DNA from: Actinoplanes philippinensis
GTDB taxonomy: Bacteria > Actinomycetota > Actinomycetes > Mycobacteriales > Micromonosporaceae
Reading direction: 5' to 3'
Assembly (NCBI RefSeq): GCF_900113015.1
Contig: NZ_FONV01000009.1
Span: forward strand, 463,202-527,201
DNA: 64,000 bases
Shown: piece after piece, positions 16,687-24,655 of the stretch
How positions within the stretch are numbered: position 1 is the stretch's first letter
Layout: every line of letters starts with the position of its first letter
The notes under the pieces: generated by a model
Databases searched by the model: none
What the model was told of the DNA's origin: nothing
What the model saw: the letters and a program-made list of their open reading frames with translations, nothing else
Translations under genes and position numbers: made by a program

Positions 16687-17897
16687 GCCCGGCTGTCACG
16701 GCGGACGATCGTCACGACGTACAGCAACAGACCACCCGCGGTGAGCACGAACCCCGCCCAGACCGTGGACAGGGTGCCCCAGCCGGCGGCGAGGGTCAGC
16801 GCGCCACCGATCGCGCCGAGCGAGTTGGCGAGATTGAGGGCGGCCAGGTTGACCGCCCCCATCAGGGTCGGCGCGTCCGGGGCGAAGCCGGTCAGCCGGA
16901 CCTGCACCGTGGGGATCGCGACCATCATGCTCGCGCCGACACCGAACAGGCAGGGCAGCAGCACGATCAGGTTGTCGCCGGCGATGCCGATCGGCACGAG
17001 CAGGACCAGTGTCGCGGCGTACCCACCGATCAGGCCGCCGCTGGCGAAACGATCGGCGACGCGTCCGCCGAGCTGGTTCCCGGCCGCCATGCCGACACCG
17101 AAGACGGCGAGCGCGACCGGGACGAGCCCGGCGTCACGACCGGCGGCGTCGGTGATGAAGGGCCCGATGAACGTGTAGACGGCGAAGATGCTCGAGATGC
17201 CGAGCGCGGCCACCGCGAACATCACCCAGACGCCGGTACGGCGCAGGCCGCGCAGTTCACCGACGATCGAGCCGCCGTGCAGGTCACCGGTGCGCGGTAG
17301 CCAGGTGATCAGAGCGAATCCGGCGAGCACACCGAGGGCGACAACCGTCCAGTACATGGCGCGCCAGCCCGCGCTCTGACCGACCGCGGTGCCCAGCGGG
17401 GAGCCGACGACGGTGGCGACGGTGAGGCCGCCCATCACGGTGGCGAACGCCTTGCCACCCCGGCCCGGACCGTACACGTAGGCGGCGACGACCGCCCCGG
17501 CACCGAAGAACGCGCCCTGGACGCTTCCGGCGGCGAACCGGGCGACGACCAGCGATGCCAGATTCGACGCGAGCGCGGACAGGGCGTTACCGGCGAGCAA
17601 CAGCCCGATCAGGCCGAGCAGCAGGGTGCGCCGGTTGGCCCGGGCGGCGAGCAGGGTGATCGCCGGGGAGCCGATGACGACACCGACGGCGTAGGCGGTG
17701 ATCGCGTACGTGGCGGTGGGCACGGGAACCCCGAGGTCGGCGGCGAACAGCTGGATGATGCCGTTGCTGCCGAACTCACCGGTGCCGATGGCGAAGGTGC
17801 CCAGCGCCAGAGCGAACAGGGTCAGTCCCGGCGCTCTGACTGCTCGGTGCCGGTTCTCCTCGGCTGCACATTGAGCTTCGTAGGCACGCTGATGCAT
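16659..17897 (-). CDS. MFS transporter, DHA1 drug:H+ antiporter type
   Basis: A 412-residue integral membrane protein with about 12 TM helices. Family marks are the first-helix segment LALGTFAIGTGEFGSNGIIQ and the loop after helix 2 (LAARANRRTLLLGLIGL). It probably exports a small molecule by proton antiport. It is the third gene of the operon oxidoreductase-hydrolase-MFS, starting 13 bp after the hydrolase stop; this context suggests export of the product made by the upstream enzymes, or self-resistance. The N-terminal 20 residues before the first helix are poorly conserved-looking and no clear ribosome-binding site marks the ATG, so the start is moderately uncertain. Confidence 0.87.
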   Translation of the reverse strand: MHQRAYEAQCAAEENRHRAVRAPGLTLFALALGTFAIGTGEFGSNGIIQLFAADLGVPVPTATYAITAYAVGVVIGSPAITLLAARANRRTLLLGLIGLLLAGNALSALASNLASLVVARFAAGSVQGAFFGAGAVVAAYVYGPGRGGKAFATVMGGLTVATVVGSPLGTAVGQSAGWRAMYWTVVALGVLAGFALITWLPRTGDLHGGSIVGELRGLRRTGVWVMFAVAALGISSIFAVYTFIGPFITDAAGRDAGLVPVALAVFGVGMAAGNQLGGRVADRFASGGLIGGYAATLVLLVPIGIAGDNLIVLLPCLFGVGASMMVAIPTVQVRLTGFAPDAPTLMGAVNLAALNLANSLGAIGGALTLAAGWGTLSTVWAGFVLTAGGLLLYVVTIVRRDSRARKGAVVGA

Positions 17898-17910
17898 CGT
17901 CGGGCCGGCT

Positions 17911-18705
17911 TCAGCAGGCGGCGAGCTTGATGAGGTCGGTGACCGCGGCCGGCTGGGAGATCATCGCGACGTGTGAGGCGCCGATCTCCCGGATCCGCGC
18001 GCCGGCCCGCCCTGCCATGAAACGCTGTGCGGCGACCGGTAGCACCTGGTCGTCGCGGGCCGCGAGGTACCAGGAGGGGATGCCGGCCCAGGCCGGGGCG
18101 GCGGACGGCTCGCCGAGGGCGCGCAGATCAGCCGGTCGCTGGCCGGCCCACAGCAGCCGGGCGGCGGTGGCGGGCACGTCGCCGGCGAAGACGCCCGGGA
18201 ACGCGCCGCGCTTGATGTAGGCGTCGACGAGTCCCTCGCCGTAGGGGCGGAAGTCGAGGGCCGCTTCGGTCAGCCGGGTTCCGGGGTACCGGTTCTGCAG
18301 GTCGATCAGGCTCTCCCCGCGGTCCGGCGCGAAGGCGGCCACGTAGACCAGCGCTCGTACGTCCGGGTTGCCGCCGGCCGCGTTCGTGATCACCATCCCG
18401 CCGTAGGAGTGCCCGACGAGCACGACCGGGCCGTCGATGGTGGCGAGCAGGCTGGCCAGGTAGGCGGCGTCGGCGGACACGCCGCGCAGCGGATTCGCCG
18501 GTGCGATCACCGGATACCCGGCGCGCAGGAGCCGGTCGGCGACACCGTTCCAGCCGCCCGCGTCGGCGAACGCCCCGTGCACCAGCACCACGGTCGGCGT
18601 GGCCCGGGCCGGAGCGGTTCCGGCCTGCGCGGCCGGGGCGCCGAGCACGGCGCCGGCGGTGATCGCGGCGGAACCGGCGAGAAGAGAACGGCGGGTGGTG
18701 GTCAT
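17911..18705 (-). CDS. Tat-exported alpha/beta hydrolase (264 aa)
   Basis: An exported homolog of the hydrolase at 11332-12039. A twin-arginine signal (TTTRRSLLAGSAAITAGAVL, cleavage after about AQA) precedes the hydrolase fold with VVLVHGAFADAGGWNGV, nucleophile elbow GHSYGG and a C-terminal GASHVAM catalytic-His segment. Its ATG overlaps the stop of the oxidoreductase gene (ATGA), and GGAGG in the last codons of that gene serves as ribosome-binding site, so the two are translationally coupled. It probably cleaves an ester or lactone outside the membrane; being Tat-exported it folds in the cytoplasm first. Confidence 0.87.
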   Translation of the reverse strand: MTTTRRSLLAGSAAITAGAVLGAPAAQAGTAPARATPTVVLVHGAFADAGGWNGVADRLLRAGYPVIAPANPLRGVSADAAYLASLLATIDGPVVLVGHSYGGMVITNAAGGNPDVRALVYVAAFAPDRGESLIDLQNRYPGTRLTEAALDFRPYGEGLVDAYIKRGAFPGVFAGDVPATAARLLWAGQRPADLRALGEPSAAPAWAGIPSWYLAARDDQVLPVAAQRFMAGRAGARIREIGASHVAMISQPAAVTDLIKLAAC

Positions 18706-21275
18706 CGGATTTCCTCCATGGTCGAGGTGGATTCGGCGGTGATGGTGATGTCGCCGGTCGGCAGGGTCTGGCAGGCCAGCAGCCAGCCGTCGGCCAGTTC
18801 GGCGGTCGAGAACATGCCCCGGCTGTCGGTCTCGAAGGTGCCGCCGAGGACCCGCACCCGGCAGGTCCCGCAGGAGCCCTCACCGCAGGACTGAGGCAGC
18901 CGGACACCGGCGGCATTGGCCGCGTCGAGCACCGATTGCCCCGGCCGGCACGTCACGGCCGGTCCGCCACCGGCAAGGGCGATGGTGTACGCCGTGACGC
19001 CGCTCGCCGCCGCGGCGAGAGCCACCGCGTGGGCCCGTTCCCGCCGGGTCCGGCTGCTGCTACCGGACACGAACGCCTCGGTGTGGATGGCCTGCCTCGG
19101 CACCCGGAGCGAGGTCAGGACCCCGATCAGGTCCTGCATCATCGGCGCGGGCCCGCACAGATGGACACGGGTGTCGCCGTCGACAAGGGGAGCCAGGTCG
19201 GCCTCGCCGACGCGGCCGTACCAGTCGGTGACGACCACCTTCACCACCAGGCCCGGCAACCGCCGGCGCAGTGCTGTCAGCTCCCGGCTGAACAGGACCT
19301 CGTGCTCGTCCCGGAAGCTGGCCAGCAACACGATCCGGCCGCGGTGGCCGGCGTCGGCGGCCGCGGTCAGCACGCTCAGCAGCGGAGTGATCCCGACGCC
19401 GCCGCTGATCAGCAGCAGGGTCTCGGTCTCCACGCCGCCGGTCCAGGTGAATTCGCCGTACGGGCCACTCACCCGCAGTGCCTGACCGGTCGTCACCTCC
19501 TGGTGGAGAAAGGCCGAACCCAGCCCCTCCGGCTCGCGCCGGACCGCGATCTCCAGGAAGGCGGTCTGCTGCGGGCCGGTGCAGATCGAGTACGACCGCT
19601 CGATCGGCTCCACGGCGACCGGCAGCTCGACCTTCACGTACTGCCCGGCGGTGAAGGTGAACGGCAGGGGCCCGGAGCCGAGCGGTTCGAGACGCAACCG
19701 CCGTACGGTCGGGGTGAGTGATTCGATCGCGGCCACCCGGAGGTAACCCTGCCACGGCGTGCCGGGATCCGGCGGCGGCGGCCCCTTCCGGACGGCGCGC
19801 CACAGAGCGCCCACCTGCCGCGGTCTCAGCACCGCGTTGGCCGCCATCAGACCGCCCGCCAACGCCCCCACCACGCCGGAACCCCAGGCGTCCTGCCCCG
19901 CCACGAACAGACCCTTGATCGGGGTACGGCAGCCGGCCACCGGCGAGCGCAGCCGCTGCGGGGTCGCCGCGAGGCCGTAGAAGGACCCCCGGACGCTGTT
20001 CTGGTAGTTCTCGAACGACAGCGGGGTCGCGAGTTCGGTGAAGGCGATCATCTTGCGCAGGCCGGGCCACTGCCGGTCCAGGCGGGTGATCAGCCGTTCC
20101 GCCAGCAGCTGTTTGAATTCGCGGTAGCTCTCCGGCCGGTCGTCGGCCACGCTGCCGCGCCACTGCTCGACCACCGCCGGGTCGACCAGTTCGAGCGCCT
20201 CCATGGTGTGGCGGTGGGCCGCCGGATTGTTGAGCGACGGGAGCGAGACGTACAGGGTGCCCTCGCCGTCGAGATCCGGCATGAGCCAGTGGTTCTCGCC
20301 GCGCAGCCCGAAGTCCGCGGGTGACCCTTTCAGCCCGATGAACAGCATCACGGCCGACATCTCCGCCGGCAGGTCGGTCAGCCGTCGGTCCTGCCCGCTG
20401 AGCGCGTACGTGTTGCGGACGCCGGCCGCCGAGACGACGGTGCCGGTCCGGACCCGGTATCGGCGCCCGGTGGCTGTGTCCTCGACGTCCACACCGGTCA
20501 CCCGGCCCCGGTCGGTGAGGATCTCGAGGACCCGTTGCCGGGGGCGCAGTTGCACGCCGTACCGCTGGAGGATCTCGGTGATGATCCGGCCCAGCTCGGC
20601 CGGGCCGCCGACCGGATGGGCGGTGCCGTCCATGAAGAACGTCAGCGGAACCGCGGCGTGATAGCCGAACGCGCTCGATCGCGGCGCCGTTCCGTAAAGA
20701 CCCCATCGGGCGGCGAAGATCGCTCGGAGCCGGGGGTCACGGAAGCTGCGTGCGACCTGGTCCGACACGGATCGGTACGTCTTCGGGAACAGCGCCCGGA
20801 CCATCGGGGCGCCGACGTTGCGCACACCGGCCGGAAACGAGGCGAGGACATTGCGCGCTGCCAGCCCGATCATCGCCCGGCGGATGGTCCGGAAGAATGC
20901 GTCGATCGCGGCGGCCTCGTCCGGGAACGATTCGACCAGGCGCTCGCGGAATCGATCCCGGGTGGCCGGCACGGCGAAATCGAATTCGGGGAAGTGCAGC
21001 ACGTCGTAGTCGTCGGGCAGGGGCGACAGTTGCGCCCGGCCGTCGGTCATGAACTCCAGGAACGGTCCCGCGTTCGCGCTCATGTAGTGCAGGCCGGTTC
21101 CGAAACGGTATTGCCCGGCCCGGGAGAACTCGTGGGTCATCCCGCCGATCGTGTAGTGCTGTTCGAGCACCAGGACGCGCCGCTCGCCGAACTGCGCGAC
21201 AGCCCGGGCCGCCGCCAGCCCGCCCATTCCCGAGCCGATGACGACGACGTCGGCTTCCTCGTTGTTGTCATTCAT
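18702..21275 (-). CDS. Three-domain oxidoreductase: CrtI/CrtISO-like FAD domain + ferredoxin-reductase + 2Fe-2S ferredoxin
   Basis: An 857-residue fusion. Residues 1 to about 500 form a phytoene desaturase/carotenoid isomerase or retinol saturase-like FAD enzyme (VVVIGSGMGGLAAARAVAQF near the start; LFVAGQDAWGSGVVGALAGG near 455-475). About 505-760 is a ferredoxin-NAD(P) reductase module with FAD motif RSYSICTGP near 562 and nucleotide motif ISGGVGITPLLSVL near 625. The C-terminal 85 residues are a plant-type 2Fe-2S domain with CGEGSCGTC and a fourth Cys in LLACQT. It could take NAD(P)H electrons through its own reductase and ferredoxin to the FAD enzyme, i.e. be self-sufficient. ATG 21275 has AAAAGGGAG upstream. 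First gene of the operon with hydrolase and MFS; SARP box upstream. Confidence 0.9.
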   Translation of the reverse strand: MNDNNEEADVVVIGSGMGGLAAARAVAQFGERRVLVLEQHYTIGGMTHEFSRAGQYRFGTGLHYMSANAGPFLEFMTDGRAQLSPLPDDYDVLHFPEFDFAVPATRDRFRERLVESFPDEAAAIDAFFRTIRRAMIGLAARNVLASFPAGVRNVGAPMVRALFPKTYRSVSDQVARSFRDPRLRAIFAARWGLYGTAPRSSAFGYHAAVPLTFFMDGTAHPVGGPAELGRIITEILQRYGVQLRPRQRVLEILTDRGRVTGVDVEDTATGRRYRVRTGTVVSAAGVRNTYALSGQDRRLTDLPAEMSAVMLFIGLKGSPADFGLRGENHWLMPDLDGEGTLYVSLPSLNNPAAHRHTMEALELVDPAVVEQWRGSVADDRPESYREFKQLLAERLITRLDRQWPGLRKMIAFTELATPLSFENYQNSVRGSFYGLAATPQRLRSPVAGCRTPIKGLFVAGQDAWGSGVVGALAGGLMAANAVLRPRQVGALWRAVRKGPPPPDPGTPWQGYLRVAAIESLTPTVRRLRLEPLGSGPLPFTFTAGQYVKVELPVAVEPIERSYSICTGPQQTAFLEIAVRREPEGLGSAFLHQEVTTGQALRVSGPYGEFTWTGGVETETLLLISGGVGITPLLSVLTAAADAGHRGRIVLLASFRDEHEVLFSRELTALRRRLPGLVVKVVVTDWYGRVGEADLAPLVDGDTRVHLCGPAPMMQDLIGVLTSLRVPRQAIHTEAFVSGSSSRTRRERAHAVALAAAASGVTAYTIALAGGGPAVTCRPGQSVLDAANAAGVRLPQSCGEGSCGTCRVRVLGGTFETDSRGMFSTAELADGWLLACQTLPTGDITITAESTSTMEEIR

Positions 21276-21294
21276 GTTCGCTCCCTTTTGGCCA

Positions 21295-21366
21295 AGGGTG
21301 GCGAGACCGACTTGACAACGACTGAATGAAATCGTCCAGGCTTCGTTCAGTGCCGCGCCATAACGT
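21295..21366. promoter_or_regulatory. Divergent SARP-type operator pair between oxidoreductase operon and 2TM protein
   Basis: Minus strand: CATTCAG-N4-TGTCAAG (21328-21311), then 10 bp, then CACCCT (21300-21295) as a weak -10 for the oxidoreductase operon. Plus strand: CGTCCAG-N4-CGTTCAG (21333-21350), then 10 bp, then TAACGT (21361-21366), a good -10 for the small membrane protein. Heptamer type, 11-bp period, 10-bp spacing and back-to-back layout all match the three sites further left. Confidence 0.7.
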
Positions 21367-21428
21367 CCGCCGGTGACGACGCCGAAAATGGCTCGAATGT
21401 GGCCCTCAACCGGAAGGCGGCAACCGAC

Positions 21429-21638
21429 ATGCACAAGGACGCGAACGCGGTGCGCTGGGGCGTACGCATCCACCTGATCTGCTACCTCGCCGCCAACCTG
21501 ATCCAGGTGCTGGTGTGGTGGCTGTTCACACCGGACCTGCATTTCTGGCCGATCTGGTCGATCGTCGGCTGGGGCGCGGGCCTGGCCATCCACATCTGGG
21601 CGGCCCGCACGACGACCCGGCGGCTGCTCGACACCTGA
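21429..21638 (+). CDS. Small 2TM-domain membrane protein
   Basis: A 69-residue protein with two hydrophobic helices (IHLICYLAANLIQVLVWWLF and FWPIWSIVGWGAGLAIHIW) joined by a short loop, the layout of the 2TM family whose members often occur as histidine-kinase N-termini or as lone small proteins. No enzymatic domain is present. The start could be ATG 21429 (GGAAGG 11 bp upstream) or GTG 21399. It is divergent from the oxidoreductase operon and shares the SARP operator region, with a TAACGT -10 correctly placed. Function unknown. Confidence 0.7.
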   Translation: MHKDANAVRWGVRIHLICYLAANLIQVLVWWLFTPDLHFWPIWSIVGWGAGLAIHIWAARTTTRRLLDT

Positions 21639-21751
21639 GCCGGCCGCCGCGAGGATTACCGACTTCTTACGCCTCCACGGCGGCGTGATCCCCGTGCTGT
21701 GCGACCGACGTATCCGGGGCCACGAAACGTCGCCGAACCGGAGGTACGACA

Positions 21752-22412
21752 GTGCGCAGGAGAACAGGCATCGCCATCGCCGCCGCCTCGCTCATGGCGG
21801 CCGGAGCCGTCTCCACAGGAATCGCGTCGGCACACCAGAACCCGGACCCGGGGCATCGCCAACCGGCCGCGCCGCCTCGCGGCTCCGACAGCGCGGGCAT
21901 GGTGCTCGTCCAGTCGAACCGGCTACCTGCTCATGACCGAAGCCGCCAAGTCCGGGGTCACCTCGTACGAGCTGCGCAAGGACGGCCGGCTACGCGTCAT
22001 CACCCGCTCGGTCGAGTCCGGCCAGCAGGTCCTGTGCTGGATCGTCCGTGCCGGGAGGTTCTTCTACGGCACCAACCCCGGAAGCTCCACCATCAGCCTC
22101 TACACCGTCGACGGGAAGGGCCGGGTGAGTATCGGCGGCAAGGACGGCGTCATCGCCACAGCCGGCGGCGACGCGGCCGCCGAGCAGGTCGCCACTGCCG
22201 ACCCGAACGCCGGCCGGGCCCCCGGCGCCGGGCCGATCGACATGGCCGCCGCCGCCGACGGCCGGCTGCTCTACGTCCAGAACACCCTCGCCGGCACCGT
22301 CGAGGGCTTCCGCGTCGGCCACGACGGCGCCCTCACCCTGGTGAGCACGTTGCGCGAGGGGCTGCCCGTCTTCTCCGGCGGCGCGGGCATGGAAGGCATC
22401 ATCGCGTGGTGA
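21752..22412 (+). pseudogene. Secreted lactonase-like beta-propeller, frameshifted and shortened
   Basis: The 5' part (GTG 21752, with GGAGG upstream) encodes a clean signal peptide, RRRTGIAIAAASLMAAGAVS..., ending in ASAHQNPDPG and continuing to MVLVQSN. About base 21,915-21,925 the coding sense moves to another frame, which continues GYLLMTEAAKSGVTSYEL and ISLYTVDGKGRVS to the stop at 22412. The joined product looks like blades of a 6-phosphogluconolactonase/YncE-type seven-bladed propeller, but only about 220 residues instead of the usual 350-400. A deletion plus frameshift therefore seems to have destroyed it. The alternative, a sequencing error, would explain the shift but not the missing length. 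Confidence 0.65.
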
Positions 22413-22435
22413 GGCCGCAACGATCAGGCGCGTAG

Positions 22436-22461
22436 CCGGGTGGCGGCCGCTCGCCGCCCGG
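22436..22461. terminator. Hairpin between convergent lactonase-like pseudogene and fucosidase
   Basis: CCGGGTGGCG and CGCCGCCCGG form a 10-bp stem (one G-T pair) with a 6-bp loop, placed between two convergent genes. Confidence 0.5.
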
Positions 22462-22497
22462 CGCAGCCCCGGCCCCCGGCAGACTCGGTGGCTCCCA

Positions 22498-24405
22498 TCA
22501 GGCGGGGCTCTGCTCGATGAGCTGCCACTGCTGCTGGCCGGCCGCGTTGTAGGTCCACTGGTCGATGTCCGCGCCGTCGGCGGTGCCGGCGCCGGCGACG
22601 TTGAGCGCCAGCCCACTGAGCCGGTTGACCAGCACGTGGTGGCCGTCTCCGATCGGGGTGACGGCCCAGTGCTGCTGGGGCAGGTCCTCGTCGGGTCCCA
22701 GGACCACGTTGCCGCCGTTGCTTCGAGACAGGCCCGCGACCTGCATCAGCGTGCCGGTCGCGACGTTGCGGATCCGGCAGTAGCCGTCGACGGCGGCGAG
22801 GAGCTGCCACCTCTCACTCGCGGCACCGGTCGTCGGGCCCTGGACTACGTCCGTGCCGACACCGACGGCGGCCTTGCCGCTGTGCCGGGCGACGAGCCGG
22901 TAGGTGCCGCCGGTCGGCGCGGGCGGGGAGACCGGCCGGGGCGCGGCACGGCGGGCGCCGATGTGCAGGCCGCTCACGTTGGCGTAGCCGCCGGTTCCGG
23001 AGTGCACCTCCAGGCGTACGAAACCGGCGTTCCGAGCGGGCCACTCGGCGATCTTGGTGGTCCGGTCCGGGGCCCAGGTCCCCGAGGCCGCCTCGGTGAA
23101 CACGACGCCGTCCACACTGGTGGCGATGGTGTACGAGGTGATGTCGCCGTCGGTGAGGTAGTGCCGGTCCCACTGTTTCGGCAAGTATTCCAGGGTCGAG
23201 ACGCCGTTCCAGACGCCGCCCAGGTCGACGGTGAGAGTGTGCGGCAGCGGCAGGCTCCAGGTCGACCAGCAGGTCTCGTAGTCCTTGTCGCTGAAGCCGT
23301 CGATCGCGCGCAGCGGTCCCTCACCGGTGTGGAAGCCGGTGGCGTAGGCGTTGACCGGGGTGATCTGGTGTTCGCAGCGCAGCGGCTGGGCCGGCAGAGC
23401 GGGCCGGGTCGCGGGTTTCCACGCCGCGCCCACCTCGGCGAGCCGGTTGACGATGTTGGTGTCCAGGCGGCCGTCGCGGTTGGGCGGGCAGTTGAGGACC
23501 AGCGAGGTCCACTTGGGTTCGAGGTCGGCCAGGTGGTGCAGGATGGCGTCGCGGCCCATCGGCTCGGTGGACGGGGTGTCGGGGTGCCAGAACCAGCCGT
23601 TGCTGATGGTCTGCCCCTGGATGCCGGCGTACCTGTTGCCGTCCGGGGCGGTGATGCCCAGCGGCTCCTCGAAGTAGATGGCGTCGCCGAGCCACGGCTG
23701 GGAGAGGCCGCCGTGGTCGATCATCACGATGCCCGGCTGCAGCGATCGGACCAGCTCCTGCACCCGCTGGTACGGCACCTGCTGCTGGCCGGTCTGCCAG
23801 GCGTACCCGTCGGTGATGAACATGTCGATCGGGCCGTAGCCGGTCAGCAGCTCGCGGATCTGGTCGAGCACGTAGGTGACGTCGGCGGGCGTGACCGTCT
23901 CGGTGGCCGGAACCCCGTGCCGGCCGTACGCCTGCACGCCGTGGCTACGGTCCCAGATCGAGAAGTACAGGCCGACCTTCAGGCCGCGAGCCCGGAAGGC
24001 CCGCACGTACCGGGCGACGATGTCCTGCCGGTAGCCGCTGGCGGCCACGTTGTACGAGTTGGTCTTCGTGGGCCACAGGCAGAACCCGTCATGGTGTTTG
24101 GTGGTGAGGACGCCGTAGCTCATCCGCGCCGCCACGGCCGCCGCCGCCCACTGCTCGCAGTCGACCTGCGGTGGGGCGAAGGTGAGCGGGTTCTGGTTCG
24201 GCGCCGCCCACTCCTCGCCGGTGAACGTACCCATGTTGAAGTGGTTGAACATGCCGAACCGCAGGTCCGCCAGCCGCGCGAGATTCGCCGGCGACGGGCT
24301 CGCGTGCGCCGCTGCGGCGTCGGCGCTCACGCCGACGGCTCCGGCGACGGTCGCCATCGCGGCCGTCGACATCAGGGTACGGCGGGACACTCCGGAACCG
24401 GACAT
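22498..24405 (-). CDS. Secreted GH29 alpha-L-fucosidase with F5/8-type and ricin-type carbohydrate-binding domains
   Basis: A 635-residue exported glycosidase. Residues 1-35 are a Tat signal (SRRTLMSTAAMATVAGAV). Residues about 45-340 are the GH29 catalytic barrel, with GMFNHFNMGTFTGEEW, TTKHHDGFCLWPT and the nucleophile-bearing strand IDMFITDGYAW. About 345-490 is an F5/8 type C (CBM32-like) domain, and about 500-635 a ricin-B-type beta-trefoil with QQQW/QQHW repeats. It should release L-fucose from glycans outside the cell. ATG 24405 has GAGGAG 5 bp upstream. The promoter region holds a palindrome of LacI type (24462-24484), suggesting sugar induction; the regulator is not in the window. 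Confidence 0.9.
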   Translation of the reverse strand: MSGSGVSRRTLMSTAAMATVAGAVGVSADAAAAHASPSPANLARLADLRFGMFNHFNMGTFTGEEWAAPNQNPLTFAPPQVDCEQWAAAAVAARMSYGVLTTKHHDGFCLWPTKTNSYNVAASGYRQDIVARYVRAFRARGLKVGLYFSIWDRSHGVQAYGRHGVPATETVTPADVTYVLDQIRELLTGYGPIDMFITDGYAWQTGQQQVPYQRVQELVRSLQPGIVMIDHGGLSQPWLGDAIYFEEPLGITAPDGNRYAGIQGQTISNGWFWHPDTPSTEPMGRDAILHHLADLEPKWTSLVLNCPPNRDGRLDTNIVNRLAEVGAAWKPATRPALPAQPLRCEHQITPVNAYATGFHTGEGPLRAIDGFSDKDYETCWSTWSLPLPHTLTVDLGGVWNGVSTLEYLPKQWDRHYLTDGDITSYTIATSVDGVVFTEAASGTWAPDRTTKIAEWPARNAGFVRLEVHSGTGGYANVSGLHIGARRAAPRPVSPPAPTGGTYRLVARHSGKAAVGVGTDVVQGPTTGAASERWQLLAAVDGYCRIRNVATGTLMQVAGLSRSNGGNVVLGPDEDLPQQHWAVTPIGDGHHVLVNRLSGLALNVAGAGTADGADIDQWTYNAAGQQQWQLIEQSPA

Positions 24406-24461
24406 GAGACTCCTCGAAGCACGCGATGGCAGCAGCCGCACGACGATGTCGATACCGGCGT

Positions 24462-24484
24462 GTTAGCGATTTGTTAACGCTAAC
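24462..24484. promoter_or_regulatory. LacI-type palindrome upstream of fucosidase
   Basis: GTTAGCG-N9-CGCTAAC is a perfect 7-bp dyad; the right part also reads GTTAACGCTAAC, close to the GTTAGCGCTAAC core of LacI-family operators known from actinobacterial glycosidase genes. It lies 57 bp upstream of the fucosidase ATG. Confidence 0.6.
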
Positions 24485-24655
24485 CGGCACATGTTCGCAC
24501 AGCGGATCACAGAAATCGATGGATTCGAAAAGGGCCGGATGGCGGGGTCGTGCATCCACGACCGAGGCGGGTGGCGCCGGTTCACATCCGAGCTGCCGGT
24601 CCCCGGGTGGGGACGACCCGGAACCGCCACCGTCGCCAGGGTGTGGGCGGGTGGC

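Noticed and set aside
1..21640. Antibiotic biosynthetic gene cluster
   Set aside because: SARP regulators, an exporter and redox enzymes suggest it, but no polyketide, peptide or terpene core enzyme is present in the window; only regulation and accessory functions can be supported.
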